From: QHWT01 sp963755695
GTDB lineage: Bacteria > Acidobacteriota > Vicinamibacteria > Vicinamibacterales > 2-12-FULL-66-21
Direction of reading: 5' to 3'
NCBI GenBank assembly: GCA_963755695.1
Contig: CAVWLB010000010.1
Coordinates: 1,054,001-1,118,000, forward strand
Length of the DNA stretch: 64,000 nt
Shown here: positions 10,832 through 19,501 of the stretch, one piece after another
Layout: each line of letters opens with the position of its first letter
Position numbering within the stretch: the stretch's first letter is position 1
The notes under the pieces: model-generated
Database searches by the model: none
What the model was told of the DNA's origin: nothing
Seen by the model: only the letters and a program-made list of their open reading frames with translations
Program-made: the position numbers and the translations under genes

Positions 10832-12268
10832 ATGAGGCGCGCAATTGCGCTCGGCATCTGCACTGGCCTGGCCCTGATCTGCGGATGGGGTGACGTGGCG
10901 CCGCGGGTGGCCAGGGCCACACAAGCGGCGAGTTCGGCTCCGGCAACCGGTGGACGGCTGCAGGTGCCCGTGGAGTACTACAAGCTTTCGAATGGACTGA
11001 AGGTCGTGCTCTCGCGCGACACCACGTCGCCGACAGCGTGCATTGCGGTGTATTACAACATCGGCTTCCGCAACGAACCGAAAGACCGGACGGGGTTCGC
11101 GCACCTGTTCGAGCACATGATGTTCCAGGGCTCGAAAAATCTCGGCAAGATGGAATTTATTCGCCTGGTCGAGTCCAACGGCGGCCTGCTCAACGGCTCC
11201 ACCCGTTTCGACTTCACGAACTACTTCCAGGTCGTGCCCTCGCACGTGCTCGAGCCGATTTTATGGGCCGAAGCCGACCGCATGCGCGGGCTGGACATCG
11301 ACATCGAAAATTTGAAGAACCAGCAGGAGGTCGTCAAGAACGAGGTCAAGGTCAACGTGTTGAACCAGCCATACGGCAGCTTCCCGTGGATCGACCTGCC
11401 GATGGCGGCGAACGAGAACTGGTACAACGCGCACAACTTCTACGGCGACCTGGCGCACCTCGACGCGGCAACGCTGGAAGACGTACGGACATTCTTCAAA
11501 ACCTACTACTCGCCCAACAACGCGGTAGTTGTCGTGACCGGCGATTTTGCGATCGATCAAACCAAGGCCTGGATCGAAAAGTACTTTGCCGACATTCCGG
11601 CCGCAAAACTCCCGGCTCCGCCTGACCTGCGCGAGCCAAGACAAGAAAAGGAGAAACGTACCGGGCGGACCGACGCGCTCGCGAATCGCCCGGCGCTTGG
11701 CATCGCCTATCACACACCCGACCGCTTCACACCGGAATGGTTCGCCTTTGGACTGCTCGACGAGGCGCTGGCGCAAGGACAGGATTCGCTCCTTTACGAC
11801 GCCCTGGTTCGCAAGAAGGGGCTGACCGGCTCGGTCAATGCCGGCATCAACTTTGGCCTCGGCAACATGTTCGATTACAGCGGCCCGATGCTCTGGATCG
11901 TGCAGTTCTTCCACGACACTTCCGTCCCCTCCGACAAGTTGCTCGCCGCGGTCAACGAAACGGTTGAAAAGGTGCGGAAGGAGGGACTCGATCAGGCGCT
12001 GCTCGACCGCGCACGGGTCAAGATGCGGTCCGACCTCTATTCCAACCTCGAACAGTTCGCCGGCTTCGGGCGCGCGAACCTGCTCGCCTCCTTCGCCTTG
12101 TTCGACGATGACCCTTCACGAATCAATCAGCTCGAAGATGGGTTCGCCAAGGTCACGCCGGCAGTGGTTCAAAAGACGGCCGAGGAGTATCTCCGTCCGG
12201 GCAACCGCACAATCTATGTCATCACGCCAGGCAAGAGTGGAACGCCCGACGAGAAGGAGGGGCGATGA
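10832..12268 (+). CDS. M16 family zinc metallopeptidase, catalytic subunit (secreted)
   Basis: This 478-residue protein has an N-terminal signal peptide (hydrophobic ALGICTGLALICGWG). The inverted zinc motif HxxEH is visible as HLFEHMMF (residues about 91-98), with the downstream glutamate region near residues 165-175 (NQQEVVKNEVKVN). The sequence continues through the M16 C-terminal domain (YYSPNNAVVVVTGDF). M16B enzymes degrade peptides inside a clam-shell chamber made by two homologous halves. This gene encodes the active half. The following gene, overlapping by 4 bases (ATGA at 12265-12268), encodes a partner lacking the zinc motif. The predicted location is the periplasm. The start is supported by the strong GAGGAGG site at 10815-10821. 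Confidence 0.92.
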   Translation: MRRAIALGICTGLALICGWGDVAPRVARATQAASSAPATGGRLQVPVEYYKLSNGLKVVLSRDTTSPTACIAVYYNIGFRNEPKDRTGFAHLFEHMMFQGSKNLGKMEFIRLVESNGGLLNGSTRFDFTNYFQVVPSHVLEPILWAEADRMRGLDIDIENLKNQQEVVKNEVKVNVLNQPYGSFPWIDLPMAANENWYNAHNFYGDLAHLDAATLEDVRTFFKTYYSPNNAVVVVTGDFAIDQTKAWIEKYFADIPAAKLPAPPDLREPRQEKEKRTGRTDALANRPALGIAYHTPDRFTPEWFAFGLLDEALAQGQDSLLYDALVRKKGLTGSVNAGINFGLGNMFDYSGPMLWIVQFFHDTSVPSDKLLAAVNETVEKVRKEGLDQALLDRARVKMRSDLYSNLEQFAGFGRANLLASFALFDDDPSRINQLEDGFAKVTPAVVQKTAEEYLRPGNRTIYVITPGKSGTPDEKEGR

Positions 12269-13659
12269 CTCCTCGCATGTCGCGGCAAGCCTCGACGGTC
12301 TTGTCGACGCTCGCTCTCACCGCTCTCGTGACTGCCCCCCCGAGCGCACAGCAGAAGCCGCCCGAGGCCGGCACGCCCAAGGATTTCGTACTGCCGACGG
12401 CGCGGCGTTTCACGCTGGCCAACGGCTTGCCGGTGACGATGGTCCCGTTTGGCCAGGTTCCAAAGGTCGCGATTCGGCTGGTCGTGGCCGCGGCAAACGT
12501 CAATGAAGGCAAGGATGAAGTCTGGCTGGCCGACCTCACCGGCAGCATGATGCGCGAAGGCACAACCGCGAAGACCGCGGACGTGGTCGCGAGCGAGTTC
12601 GCCGGCATGGGCGGCGAACTCGGGATCAACGTAGGGCCGGACACGACATCGATTTCCGCCGAGGTCCTTTCGGAGCGAGGAGCGGACGTCGTCCGGCTGC
12701 TCGCCGACGTCGCTGAACGTCCGCGTCTGCCGGAATCGGAACTGGAGCGCGTGAAGGGGAACCTGTTGCGGAACCTGGCGATTCAGAAGAGTTCGCCTCA
12801 GTCCATCGCACAGGAAAGATTCGCGCAGCTGTTGTACGGCGAGCATCCTTACGGACGTCTGTTTCCAACGGAGGCCGCGCTCAAGGGCTACACGATCGAT
12901 CAGGTTCGCAGCTTCCACAAAAACTTCTTCAGCGCCGGACGGGCGAGGCTCTATGTTGCGGGCGTGTTCGATCAAACGGCGCTCGAAGGAGCAATCCGTC
13001 AGGCGTTCGAGGGGTGGGAACGTGGCAAGACGGAGGCGCGACCAGCCGAACCTCCGGCGGGCGGGCGGCAGTTTGCCCTGATCGATCGACCCGATGCGCC
13101 GCAGTCGACGGTAGTGCTCGGTCTCCGTGTGCCGAGCCCGTCGCACAAGGACTGGATTGCACTTCAAGTCGCCGACTCGCTGCTCGGAGGCGCGTTTGCC
13201 TCGCGCATCACGTCGAACATCCGCGAGCAGAAGGGGTACACGTATTCGCCCTTCAGCACAATTTCAACCCACCCTGGCCAGGCAGACTGGGTCGAGACTG
13301 CTGATGTCACGACGAAGGTAACAGGGGAGTCGCTGAAGGAAATCTTCTACGAGATCGACCGGCTGCGAAAGGAAGCTCCCCCCGCGGCCGAGCTCCGAGG
13401 TATTCAGAACAACCTCGCAGGTGTGTTCGTCGTGCAGAATGCGTCGCGCAACGGCGTCATCGGCAGGCTCGCCTTCGTCGATCTCCACGGGCTCGGGCCA
13501 GACTACCTCTCGACGTATGTAAAACGGGTGATGGCCGTCACACCCGAAGACGTGCGTCGTGCGGCCAACGAGTACTTCGCTTCCGACAAGATGACACTGG
13601 TCGTGGTTGGCGACGAGAAAACGATCAAGACACAGGTGACCCAGTGGTCCGAGCGGTAG
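12265..13659 (+). CDS. M16 family peptidase-like protein, non-catalytic partner
   Basis: This 464-residue protein has an N-terminal signal peptide ending near PPSAQQ. It follows the M16 fold (FTLANGLPVTMVPFGQVPKVAIRLVV), but the position of the zinc motif reads LADLTGSMM instead of HxxEH, so it cannot bind the catalytic zinc. In known two-gene M16B systems one subunit is active and the other contributes a conserved R/Y pair that holds the substrate C-terminus. The ATGA overlap with the upstream gene implies coupled translation and a 1:1 heterodimer. Residues near the end (ITSNIREQKGYTYSPFST) match the R-Y-type motif of the partner half. Confidence 0.9.
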   Translation: MTPRMSRQASTVLSTLALTALVTAPPSAQQKPPEAGTPKDFVLPTARRFTLANGLPVTMVPFGQVPKVAIRLVVAAANVNEGKDEVWLADLTGSMMREGTTAKTADVVASEFAGMGGELGINVGPDTTSISAEVLSERGADVVRLLADVAERPRLPESELERVKGNLLRNLAIQKSSPQSIAQERFAQLLYGEHPYGRLFPTEAALKGYTIDQVRSFHKNFFSAGRARLYVAGVFDQTALEGAIRQAFEGWERGKTEARPAEPPAGGRQFALIDRPDAPQSTVVLGLRVPSPSHKDWIALQVADSLLGGAFASRITSNIREQKGYTYSPFSTISTHPGQADWVETADVTTKVTGESLKEIFYEIDRLRKEAPPAAELRGIQNNLAGVFVVQNASRNGVIGRLAFVDLHGLGPDYLSTYVKRVMAVTPEDVRRAANEYFASDKMTLVVVGDEKTIKTQVTQWSER

Positions 13660-13692
13660 ATTCAAGCGATTGAAGAGAGACCGGCGCAGAAT

Positions 13693-13911
13693 GCAGATTG
13701 ACGGATTGACGATCGAGCGATAACGGCTGGCAACTCATTGCTGGGGTCCGAATCCTCAATCGACAATCCGTCAATCTGCACTCCCAATCGGCAATCCGCA
13801 ATCGTCAATCCAATCGGTAATCCGCAATCGTCAATCCAATCGGCAATCTGCAATCGTCAATTCCAATCTGCAATCTGCAGTCTGCAGTCTGCAGTCGCCA
13901 ATGAGTTGGTA
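13693..13911. repeat. CAATC-word repeat array with inverted copies
   Basis: The gap after the M16 pair (13660-13964) holds no gene. From about 13755 to 13899 the words CAATC, GGCAATC, CGCAATCGTCAATCC and CAATCTGCAGTCTGCAG recur irregularly in direct orientation. At 13693-13715 the same words occur in the opposite orientation (GCAGATTGACGGATTGACGA). An exact 10-bp pair CAACTCATTG (13731-13740) and CAATGAGTTG (13899-13908) flanks the array. Unit lengths vary, so this is neither a CRISPR nor a simple tandem satellite. It could fold into a long imperfect hairpin. Confidence 0.75.
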
Positions 13912-13964
13912 GGCAATTTGAAGAGGACTTCACTCGCAAGCGGCGACCACAGCCGTTCCGCAAG

Positions 13965-16634
13965 ATGCTAAGCGTCCCAGCATTCCCTCGACTCGTTGGT
14001 TTCACCGGTAGCGCGGCCGTAATCGCCTCGTCATTGGCACTTCTCGGCTGCGGTTCGTCCGGTCAGACCTTTACGACGCCTTCCCCGGTATCCAAATGCG
14101 CGGTGAGTTTTGATGCGCCGCCTTCCAGCTTGCCCGCTGCCGGCGGTGCGGCGGCGTTGAGGGTCAAGACAGAGCGCGAATGCCAGTGGACGGCTCAGCC
14201 GGATGTCGCCTGGCTCAACATCACGGCGGGCGCGTCGGGCCAGGGGGACGGCACCGTGCAATTCAACGCGGCCGCCAACGGAGAGCCCGTCGCGCGTACC
14301 GGCGGGATCATGTTGAACGGACTCCGCGCGCAGGTGACGCAAGCGGCGGGGGACTGCCGCTACGATCTCGCGCCTTCATCTGCGGCCGTTCCACAAGCCG
14401 GCGGAAGCGGCCGGGTCGAGGTTCGCGCGTCGAGCGCGTTGTGCACGTGGACGGCGACGTCCGACGTGGATTGGATTGCCATCACCTCTGGCGCGAGCGG
14501 CAAGGGCTCCGCGCCGGTGCTATTCAACGTCCTGGCCGCCGCCGGGCCGCCACGTACCGGCACGCTGACGATTGCCGGCCACCATTTCAGCGTCACGCAG
14601 GCGGAAGGGTGCACCTACGCGATCGCACCATCCAGCGTTGCCGTGGGTGCCGCGGGCGGATCGAATGTCGTGACCGTGACCGCTGGCACTGGTTGTCCGT
14701 GGACGGCCGCGAGCGACGTCGATTGGATCTCGGTGGCAACCGCGGCCGGTGCTGGGAACGGGACGGTTCGCTTCACGGTCGCGCCAACCGCAGGTCCAGC
14801 CCGAACCGGCACGCTGACGATTGCGGGCCAGGTCTTTACGGTGACCGAATCACCCGGCTGCAACTTCGACGTCTCTCCGCTCGACCTTACTGTCGACCCA
14901 AGCGGCGGCAACCGGTCGATCAGTGTCACGGCGGCGGCCGGCTGCGGGTGGACCGCGTCGAGCAACGCGCAGTGGATCACGATAGATTCCGGCGCCGGAG
15001 GTGACGGATCGGGGACGGTCACGTTCACTGCCGCGGCAACGACTGGACCGTCACGAACAGGAACGATCATTGTCGCCGGCCGCACGGTCACCGTCGTGCA
15101 GGGACGAGGTTGCACCTTCAGCATCTCTCCGGATTCTCAGAATGTTCCCGCGTCCGGTGGAAGTAGCTCGGTCTCGGTCACTGCGGCCAGCGGGTGCAGC
15201 TGGACGGCAAAGAGCAACGTCTCGTGGATCACGCTCAGATCGGGAACGAGCGACAGCGGGAACGGCACCGTTACGTTCAACGTTGCCGCGACAACCGGTC
15301 CTGCGCGCTCCGGTACGATCACGATCGCCGGGCGGACGTTCACCGTCAACCAGGGTCAAGGTTGCGGGTTCTCGCTCTCCGCTTCGTCAGCGACCGAACC
15401 GGCAGAGGGCGGAACGGGCGCCTTCGACGTGCGAACGTCGAATGGATGCGCCTGGAGTGCCGGAAGCAGCGAGAGCTGGCTCACGATCACCGCGGGTGCC
15501 GGCAACGGTGACGGCACGGTGCGGTATGCCGCTACGCCAAACACCGGAGCACAACGAAGCGCGACGATCACCGTCGGTGGCCAGAAATTCACGGTGACGC
15601 AGGAGGGCGGCTGCACATCTTCGATTTCGCCCGACAGCCAGAACGTGGGGAGCGCTGGTGAGACTGTTTCGGTCGCGGTGACCGCTTCAGGTGGCTGTTC
15701 CTGGAGCGCATCGAGCCGTGTACCGTGGATTACTGTCACCTCGGGCAACAATGGTTCCGGCAACGGCACCGTCCAACTGACGATTGCGCCGAACCCGGAC
15801 GCCCAACGTCAAGGCTCGGTCACGATCGCCGACCACACGTTTACCGTGGTTCAGGCCAGCGGTTGCACCGTCTCGATCGCTCCCTCGAGTCAGGCGGTGC
15901 CTTCCAGTGGAGCGTCCGGGTCGTTCAGCGTGAACACCACCGGTTCGTGCGCATGGAGCACGATCACGAGCGTCCCGTGGATCAGCATTACCTCGGGGCA
16001 GAATGGTGCAGGACCCGGCGCCGTGCAATTCACGGTCGCCGCGAATACCGGTGGCGCACGCAGCGGTACCCTCTCGGTTGCCGGTCAGACCTTCACGGTG
16101 ACGCAAGACGGCGGATGCACTCCGACCGTAACGCCCGATACGATCCCGGAACCAGCCGCCGGCGGATCGCAGCCGGTGAGCGTCGACGCGTCGCCGGAAT
16201 GCTCGTGGGCCGCCGTCAGCAATGTGCCGTGGATCTCCATCGGCGCCGGCGATAGTGGTGCAGGCAACGGTACGGTTCGACTCGATATTCAGGCAAACAC
16301 CGGCCCCGCTCGCAGCGGCACCGCGACAATTGCAGGGCGGACCGTCACGGTCAATCAGGAGGGGGCATGCAGCTTCGTGCTCACGCCTACCTCACAGTCG
16401 GTGTCGGCCGACGGCGGGGCGGGTGCCTTTGGCGTGAGCGCGAGTGGAGGCTGCGACTGGACGGCCGTCAGCAACGTCCCCTGGATCAAGATCACCAGTG
16501 CGGCGAGCGGGTCGGGGGATGGCAAGGTGGACTTCTCCGTCGATCCCAATACCGATCACGACGCGCGTGACGGGACGATCGCTGTTGGCGATGCGGTGTT
16601 TACTGTCAATCAGGACCACCCCGACCGTCAGTAA
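13965..16634 (+). CDS. Lipoprotein with ten tandem BACON domains
   Basis: This 889-residue protein begins with a signal sequence and a lipobox (SSLALLGC, Cys near residue 29), so it is a predicted lipid-anchored exported protein. After it come ten units of about 84 residues. Each starts with an aromatic or polar strand after a Cys, contains CxW(T/S)..S.V.WI.I..G..G.G.G.V.F, continues with N.G..R.GT..IAG, and ends in F.VTQ. This is the BACON (Bacteroidetes-associated carbohydrate-binding often N-terminal) pattern. Nothing else is attached: no enzyme domain is present. BACON modules are thought to act as glycan or mucin binding or spacer units. A likely role is surface or periplasmic binding or spacing. 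The DNA repeats are diverged, so the units are old. Confidence 0.9.
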   Translation: MLSVPAFPRLVGFTGSAAVIASSLALLGCGSSGQTFTTPSPVSKCAVSFDAPPSSLPAAGGAAALRVKTERECQWTAQPDVAWLNITAGASGQGDGTVQFNAAANGEPVARTGGIMLNGLRAQVTQAAGDCRYDLAPSSAAVPQAGGSGRVEVRASSALCTWTATSDVDWIAITSGASGKGSAPVLFNVLAAAGPPRTGTLTIAGHHFSVTQAEGCTYAIAPSSVAVGAAGGSNVVTVTAGTGCPWTAASDVDWISVATAAGAGNGTVRFTVAPTAGPARTGTLTIAGQVFTVTESPGCNFDVSPLDLTVDPSGGNRSISVTAAAGCGWTASSNAQWITIDSGAGGDGSGTVTFTAAATTGPSRTGTIIVAGRTVTVVQGRGCTFSISPDSQNVPASGGSSSVSVTAASGCSWTAKSNVSWITLRSGTSDSGNGTVTFNVAATTGPARSGTITIAGRTFTVNQGQGCGFSLSASSATEPAEGGTGAFDVRTSNGCAWSAGSSESWLTITAGAGNGDGTVRYAATPNTGAQRSATITVGGQKFTVTQEGGCTSSISPDSQNVGSAGETVSVAVTASGGCSWSASSRVPWITVTSGNNGSGNGTVQLTIAPNPDAQRQGSVTIADHTFTVVQASGCTVSIAPSSQAVPSSGASGSFSVNTTGSCAWSTITSVPWISITSGQNGAGPGAVQFTVAANTGGARSGTLSVAGQTFTVTQDGGCTPTVTPDTIPEPAAGGSQPVSVDASPECSWAAVSNVPWISIGAGDSGAGNGTVRLDIQANTGPARSGTATIAGRTVTVNQEGACSFVLTPTSQSVSADGGAGAFGVSASGGCDWTAVSNVPWIKITSAASGSGDGKVDFSVDPNTDHDARDGTIAVGDAVFTVNQDHPDRQ

Positions 16635-16819
16635 CCCGGCTTGCCAACGATCGCCCGTCTGGCGTCACCCGGAATACGGGACAAGGACCCGCTCTCGCGC
16701 AGGTCGACCTGCGCTTCGTGAGGCGGATTGCATCACGTTGCGAGGTCAATGCGCGGCGGGTGCTCGCGACTGAACCTCGAGGACCGTCGGCCACTCGCGT
16801 TGAGGAATATCGCTTGCCG

Positions 16820-17500
16820 TCATGACGACCTCTCGGTGAGATAGCGCTGGCACCATTCGGTCGCAAGCCGGGAGACTTCGTCGAGCGCGCCGTGTTCTTC
16901 GAACAGGTGACTGGCGCCGGGCACGATCATGAGTTCCACCTGGGCGCGCATCTGGCGCTTTGCCTCGCGATTCATGTCGATGACCGGCTCGTCGCGTCCG
17001 CCCACGATTAGCAGGGTCGGGGCTTTTACCCGCGGCAGGGCATCGCCCGCGAGATCGGGCCGACCGCCGCGGGAGATGACCGCGCGCGTCAACTGGGGGC
17101 GCTCAGCCGCCGCGATCAGCGCCGCGGCGGCGCCGGTGCTGGCTCCGAGCAACGCCAGGGGCAGATGGCGCACCTCGTCTCGCGACTGTGCCCAATCGCA
17201 GGCGCCGGTCACCCGGCGGCCGAGCCGATCGATGTCGAACCGATATTGCCGCGTGCGCTGGTCGATGGTCTCTTCTTCGGAAGTCAGAAGGTCGAGCAGC
17301 AGTGTCGCGAACCTGGCGGACTCGAACGCGAGAGCCACCGACCGATTTCGAACGCTGAATCGGCTGCTCCCGCTGCCATGGGCAAAGATGACGAGACCGG
17401 CCGCCCGTTCCGGAACGTGAAGGTCCGCGCTGAGCGCGACTGGGCCCATGTGAATCCGAACCGGTTCATGCAACGCGACCTGTCTCATATGACTCCTCAC
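16820..17500 (-). CDS. Alpha/beta hydrolase (dienelactone-hydrolase-like)
   Basis: This 226-residue protein has the alpha/beta hydrolase landmarks: strand and oxyanion loop VIFAHGSGSSRFS, nucleophile elbow LLGASTGAAAAL (Ser in G-x-S-x-G), acid region LIVGGRDEPVID, and catalytic His in VPGASHLFEEHG. There is no signal peptide, so it is cytoplasmic. It lies just downstream of, and on the same strand as, a phosphoribosyltransferase. In many bacteria these two domains occur as one fused polypeptide, so the pair is probably a split version of that fusion. An internal Met at residue 5 (17488) is an alternative start. Substrate unknown. Confidence 0.85.
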   Translation of the reverse strand: MRSHMRQVALHEPVRIHMGPVALSADLHVPERAAGLVIFAHGSGSSRFSVRNRSVALAFESARFATLLLDLLTSEEETIDQRTRQYRFDIDRLGRRVTGACDWAQSRDEVRHLPLALLGASTGAAAALIAAAERPQLTRAVISRGGRPDLAGDALPRVKAPTLLIVGGRDEPVIDMNREAKRQMRAQVELMIVPGASHLFEEHGALDEVSRLATEWCQRYLTERSS

Positions 17501-17560
17501 ATCTCTGACGGATAGGTTTCGGGCAAACGATCTCGTCGTCCCCCCAGCGCTCGAGCGGCT

Positions 17561-18262
17561 CTAATGCGACCTCCCGACGATCTCCAGGCGTTCGTGAAGC
17601 AGGGACCGGACTTCGTCGTCGGTGGTTTGAGAGAAATCGTGATACCACTGGCCGACGGCACTGAAGTGCTCCGGCAGCCGGGCGCAGACAACCTCGTCGG
17701 CGATCGATTGGAACTCGCGACAGGTATCAATGGCGCCGACCGGCACGGCGACGATGACGCGGCTCGGCGCGCCGGCGTGGACCGCCTGGACAGCGGCCTT
17801 CATCGTTGAGCCCGTTGCCAGGCCGTCATCGATCAACACGACGATCCGGCCGCCGATTTCAACCGCAGGGCGGCCTTCCCGATAAACACGTTCGCGTCGC
17901 TCGAGCTCCGCCTGCTCCGCGCGAGCGGTCTCATCGATAATCACCTCCGGGTCCCTGTACCAAGCGACTACGTCCGCGTTCAGCACCCTGACACCACCCG
18001 ATGCGATTGCGCCCATCGCCAGCTCAGGATGACCTGGCAGACCGAGCTTTCGCACGAGGAAGACGTCAAGCGGAGCCCTGAGCGCTCGCGCGACCTCATA
18101 ACCCACCGGAACGCCGCCTCGCGGCAATGCGAGCACCACGACGTCGGTTCGTCCTGACAGATGTTCGAGGCTGCGCGCGAGCTCTTCACCCGCCTGGCGA
18201 CGGTTCACGAACGGGTGCTGTTCCTCGAAGTTCACGGCCTGCTGCTCATGAGCCGACTCCAC
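17561..18262 (-). CDS. Phosphoribosyltransferase family protein
   Basis: This 233-residue protein has the PRPP-binding loop VVLIDDGLATGSTM (hydrophobic strand, two acids, then GxATG(S/A)T), preceded by LALPRGGVPVGYEVARAL. These define a type I phosphoribosyltransferase fold. The substrate is not obvious: it is not a recognisable Apt, Hpt, PyrE or Upp. It is followed by the alpha/beta hydrolase 60 bp downstream on the same strand, an association also seen as a fusion protein in other phyla. Start ATG at 18262; shorter starts are possible because the first 20 residues are polar and weakly conserved. Confidence 0.85.
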   Translation of the reverse strand: MESAHEQQAVNFEEQHPFVNRRQAGEELARSLEHLSGRTDVVVLALPRGGVPVGYEVARALRAPLDVFLVRKLGLPGHPELAMGAIASGGVRVLNADVVAWYRDPEVIIDETARAEQAELERRERVYREGRPAVEIGGRIVVLIDDGLATGSTMKAAVQAVHAGAPSRVIVAVPVGAIDTCREFQSIADEVVCARLPEHFSAVGQWYHDFSQTTDDEVRSLLHERLEIVGRSH

Positions 18263-18371
18263 GCGGTTTGCGATCGCGTTGCATTACTCAGGCCGCCTCG
18301 CCCAGGCCCTCCAGATTCGTTACTTTGGTGCCGAATTCGTAAGTTGAAAACCGGAGCCTCGCGACCGGCGC

Positions 18372-18390
18372 AAGGCCCCGTCGGGGCCTT
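18372..18390. repeat. Short perfect hairpin between divergent genes
   Basis: AAGGCCCC at 18372-18379 and GGGGCCTT at 18383-18390 form an 8-bp perfect stem with a 3-base loop, followed by TT. It lies upstream of both the phosphoribosyltransferase (minus) and the HEAT protein (plus). It is therefore a leader hairpin or protein-binding palindrome rather than an obvious end-of-gene terminator. Confidence 0.5.
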
Positions 18391-18425
18391 TCCGCGGCAT
18401 TTCAATTGCGAGACGCGCGTCATCC

Positions 18426-19349
18426 GTGCCAGCCGAACCACTCGATCCTCTCGACAGGCCAACGCGGCCCGAAGGACAGATGTCGCGCGCCGCCGCCTTT
18501 GCAGCGGTCGCCATCGGGATTGTCGTGCTCGTGCTACCGGTGACTGCTCGGGGTGCGTGGCGACAGATAGCAGAGTTTCTGACCCTGCAGGGCAAACCGG
18601 CGCCAGCCTCCGCGAACGTTCTCTCTGAGCATGAGATTGAAGAACTCGATGAGATGGCGCCGCAGGACCAGGCAGTCCTGCTGCTCGAGCGGTCGATCAA
18701 TCATTACCGCGGAGCGAACGATCAGATTGCACGCCGGGTCGATCGCTGGCGCGGCCATATCACCCTGGACGCACGCCTGAACAATCTCTTCGTGACCGGT
18801 CTCAATTCCGACGACCTGCGCGTGCGCGCCGCCGCGATCGAAGTCGACATCGCCGCACGCAGTCTCGAAAAGTCCGAGGCGACCGTCGATCGTCTCGAGC
18901 CGATCGCCAGGCAAGCGGAGCAAGGACCTCGCGCCAATGCCCTGTGGGACCTCGGCCTGCTCGGCAGTCGCGGCGTCCAGCCGGAACGCGTCGCCGAGAT
19001 CCTCCTCAGTTCGGTTCACGATTCGAACGTGAACATCCGATACTGGGCCGTCGAAGGGCTCGCCTACCTGGGGACCGACGATGCGATCGAACCGCTGCTG
19101 CTGATCCTGCGCGACGATCCGTCGCCAATGATTCGAGAGCGTGCGGCCTGCGGTCTTGCGCAGTCAGGAATGCTGAGCGCCGATCAGCGAAAAACCGCCG
19201 TGCCGCGCCTGCTGGACTACGCAGAAGACATGTCGCTCGACGAAGAGACTCGAAAGTGGGTCTTCCAGGCACTCCGCGACATCACAGGCCAAAGCCTTCC
19301 ACACGATCCTTCCGCCTGGCGCGCCTGGTACAACAGCACTGAACGCTAG
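18426..19349 (+). CDS. HEAT-repeat membrane-anchored protein
   Basis: Reading from GTG 18426 gives 307 residues. A single hydrophobic segment (AAFAAVAIGIVVLVLPV, about residues 21-37) anchors the N-terminus. ATG 18480, which would start right at this segment, is an equally good start. The C-terminal two thirds contain HEAT/PBS-lyase-like helical pairs (VNIRYWAVEGLAYLGTDDAI, PMIRERAACGLAQSG). HEAT repeats give protein-protein interfaces, and no catalytic motif is visible. It is divergent from the phosphoribosyltransferase; a word-repeat region and then ManD (opposite strand) follow. Confidence 0.75.
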   Translation: MPAEPLDPLDRPTRPEGQMSRAAAFAAVAIGIVVLVLPVTARGAWRQIAEFLTLQGKPAPASANVLSEHEIEELDEMAPQDQAVLLLERSINHYRGANDQIARRVDRWRGHITLDARLNNLFVTGLNSDDLRVRAAAIEVDIAARSLEKSEATVDRLEPIARQAEQGPRANALWDLGLLGSRGVQPERVAEILLSSVHDSNVNIRYWAVEGLAYLGTDDAIEPLLLILRDDPSPMIRERAACGLAQSGMLSADQRKTAVPRLLDYAEDMSLDEETRKWVFQALRDITGQSLPHDPSAWRAWYNSTER

Positions 19350-19388
19350 GGCCGGCCCAGTCCTGGACACCACGTCCTGCACCAAGCA

Positions 19389-19500
19389 GCACCTAGCACG
19401 TAGCACCCGGCACGTAGCACCCGGCACGTAGCACCCGGCACCTAGCACCCTTAGCGCACCTAGCACGTAGCACCTAGCACCTTGCACGTAGCACCCTTAG
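19389..19500. repeat. CACGTAGCACCCGG tandem word repeat
   Basis: The units CACGTAGCACCCGG (14 bp, about three near-perfect copies from 19397) continue into degenerate CACCTAGCAC and TTGCACGTAGCACCC words up to the last base before the ManD stop codon. The region separates two convergent genes. Spacers are absent, so it is not a CRISPR. It may serve as the shared 3' end of both transcripts. Confidence 0.8.
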
Positions 19501-19501
19501 T

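Noticed and set aside
13693..13911. CRISPR array
   Set aside because: Repeat words are 5-15 bases with irregular steps, no constant repeat and no unique spacers; no cas genes are present.
19389..19500. CRISPR or iteron-type origin
   Set aside because: Units are contiguous without spacers, and no replication initiator, DnaA box cluster or partition gene is nearby.
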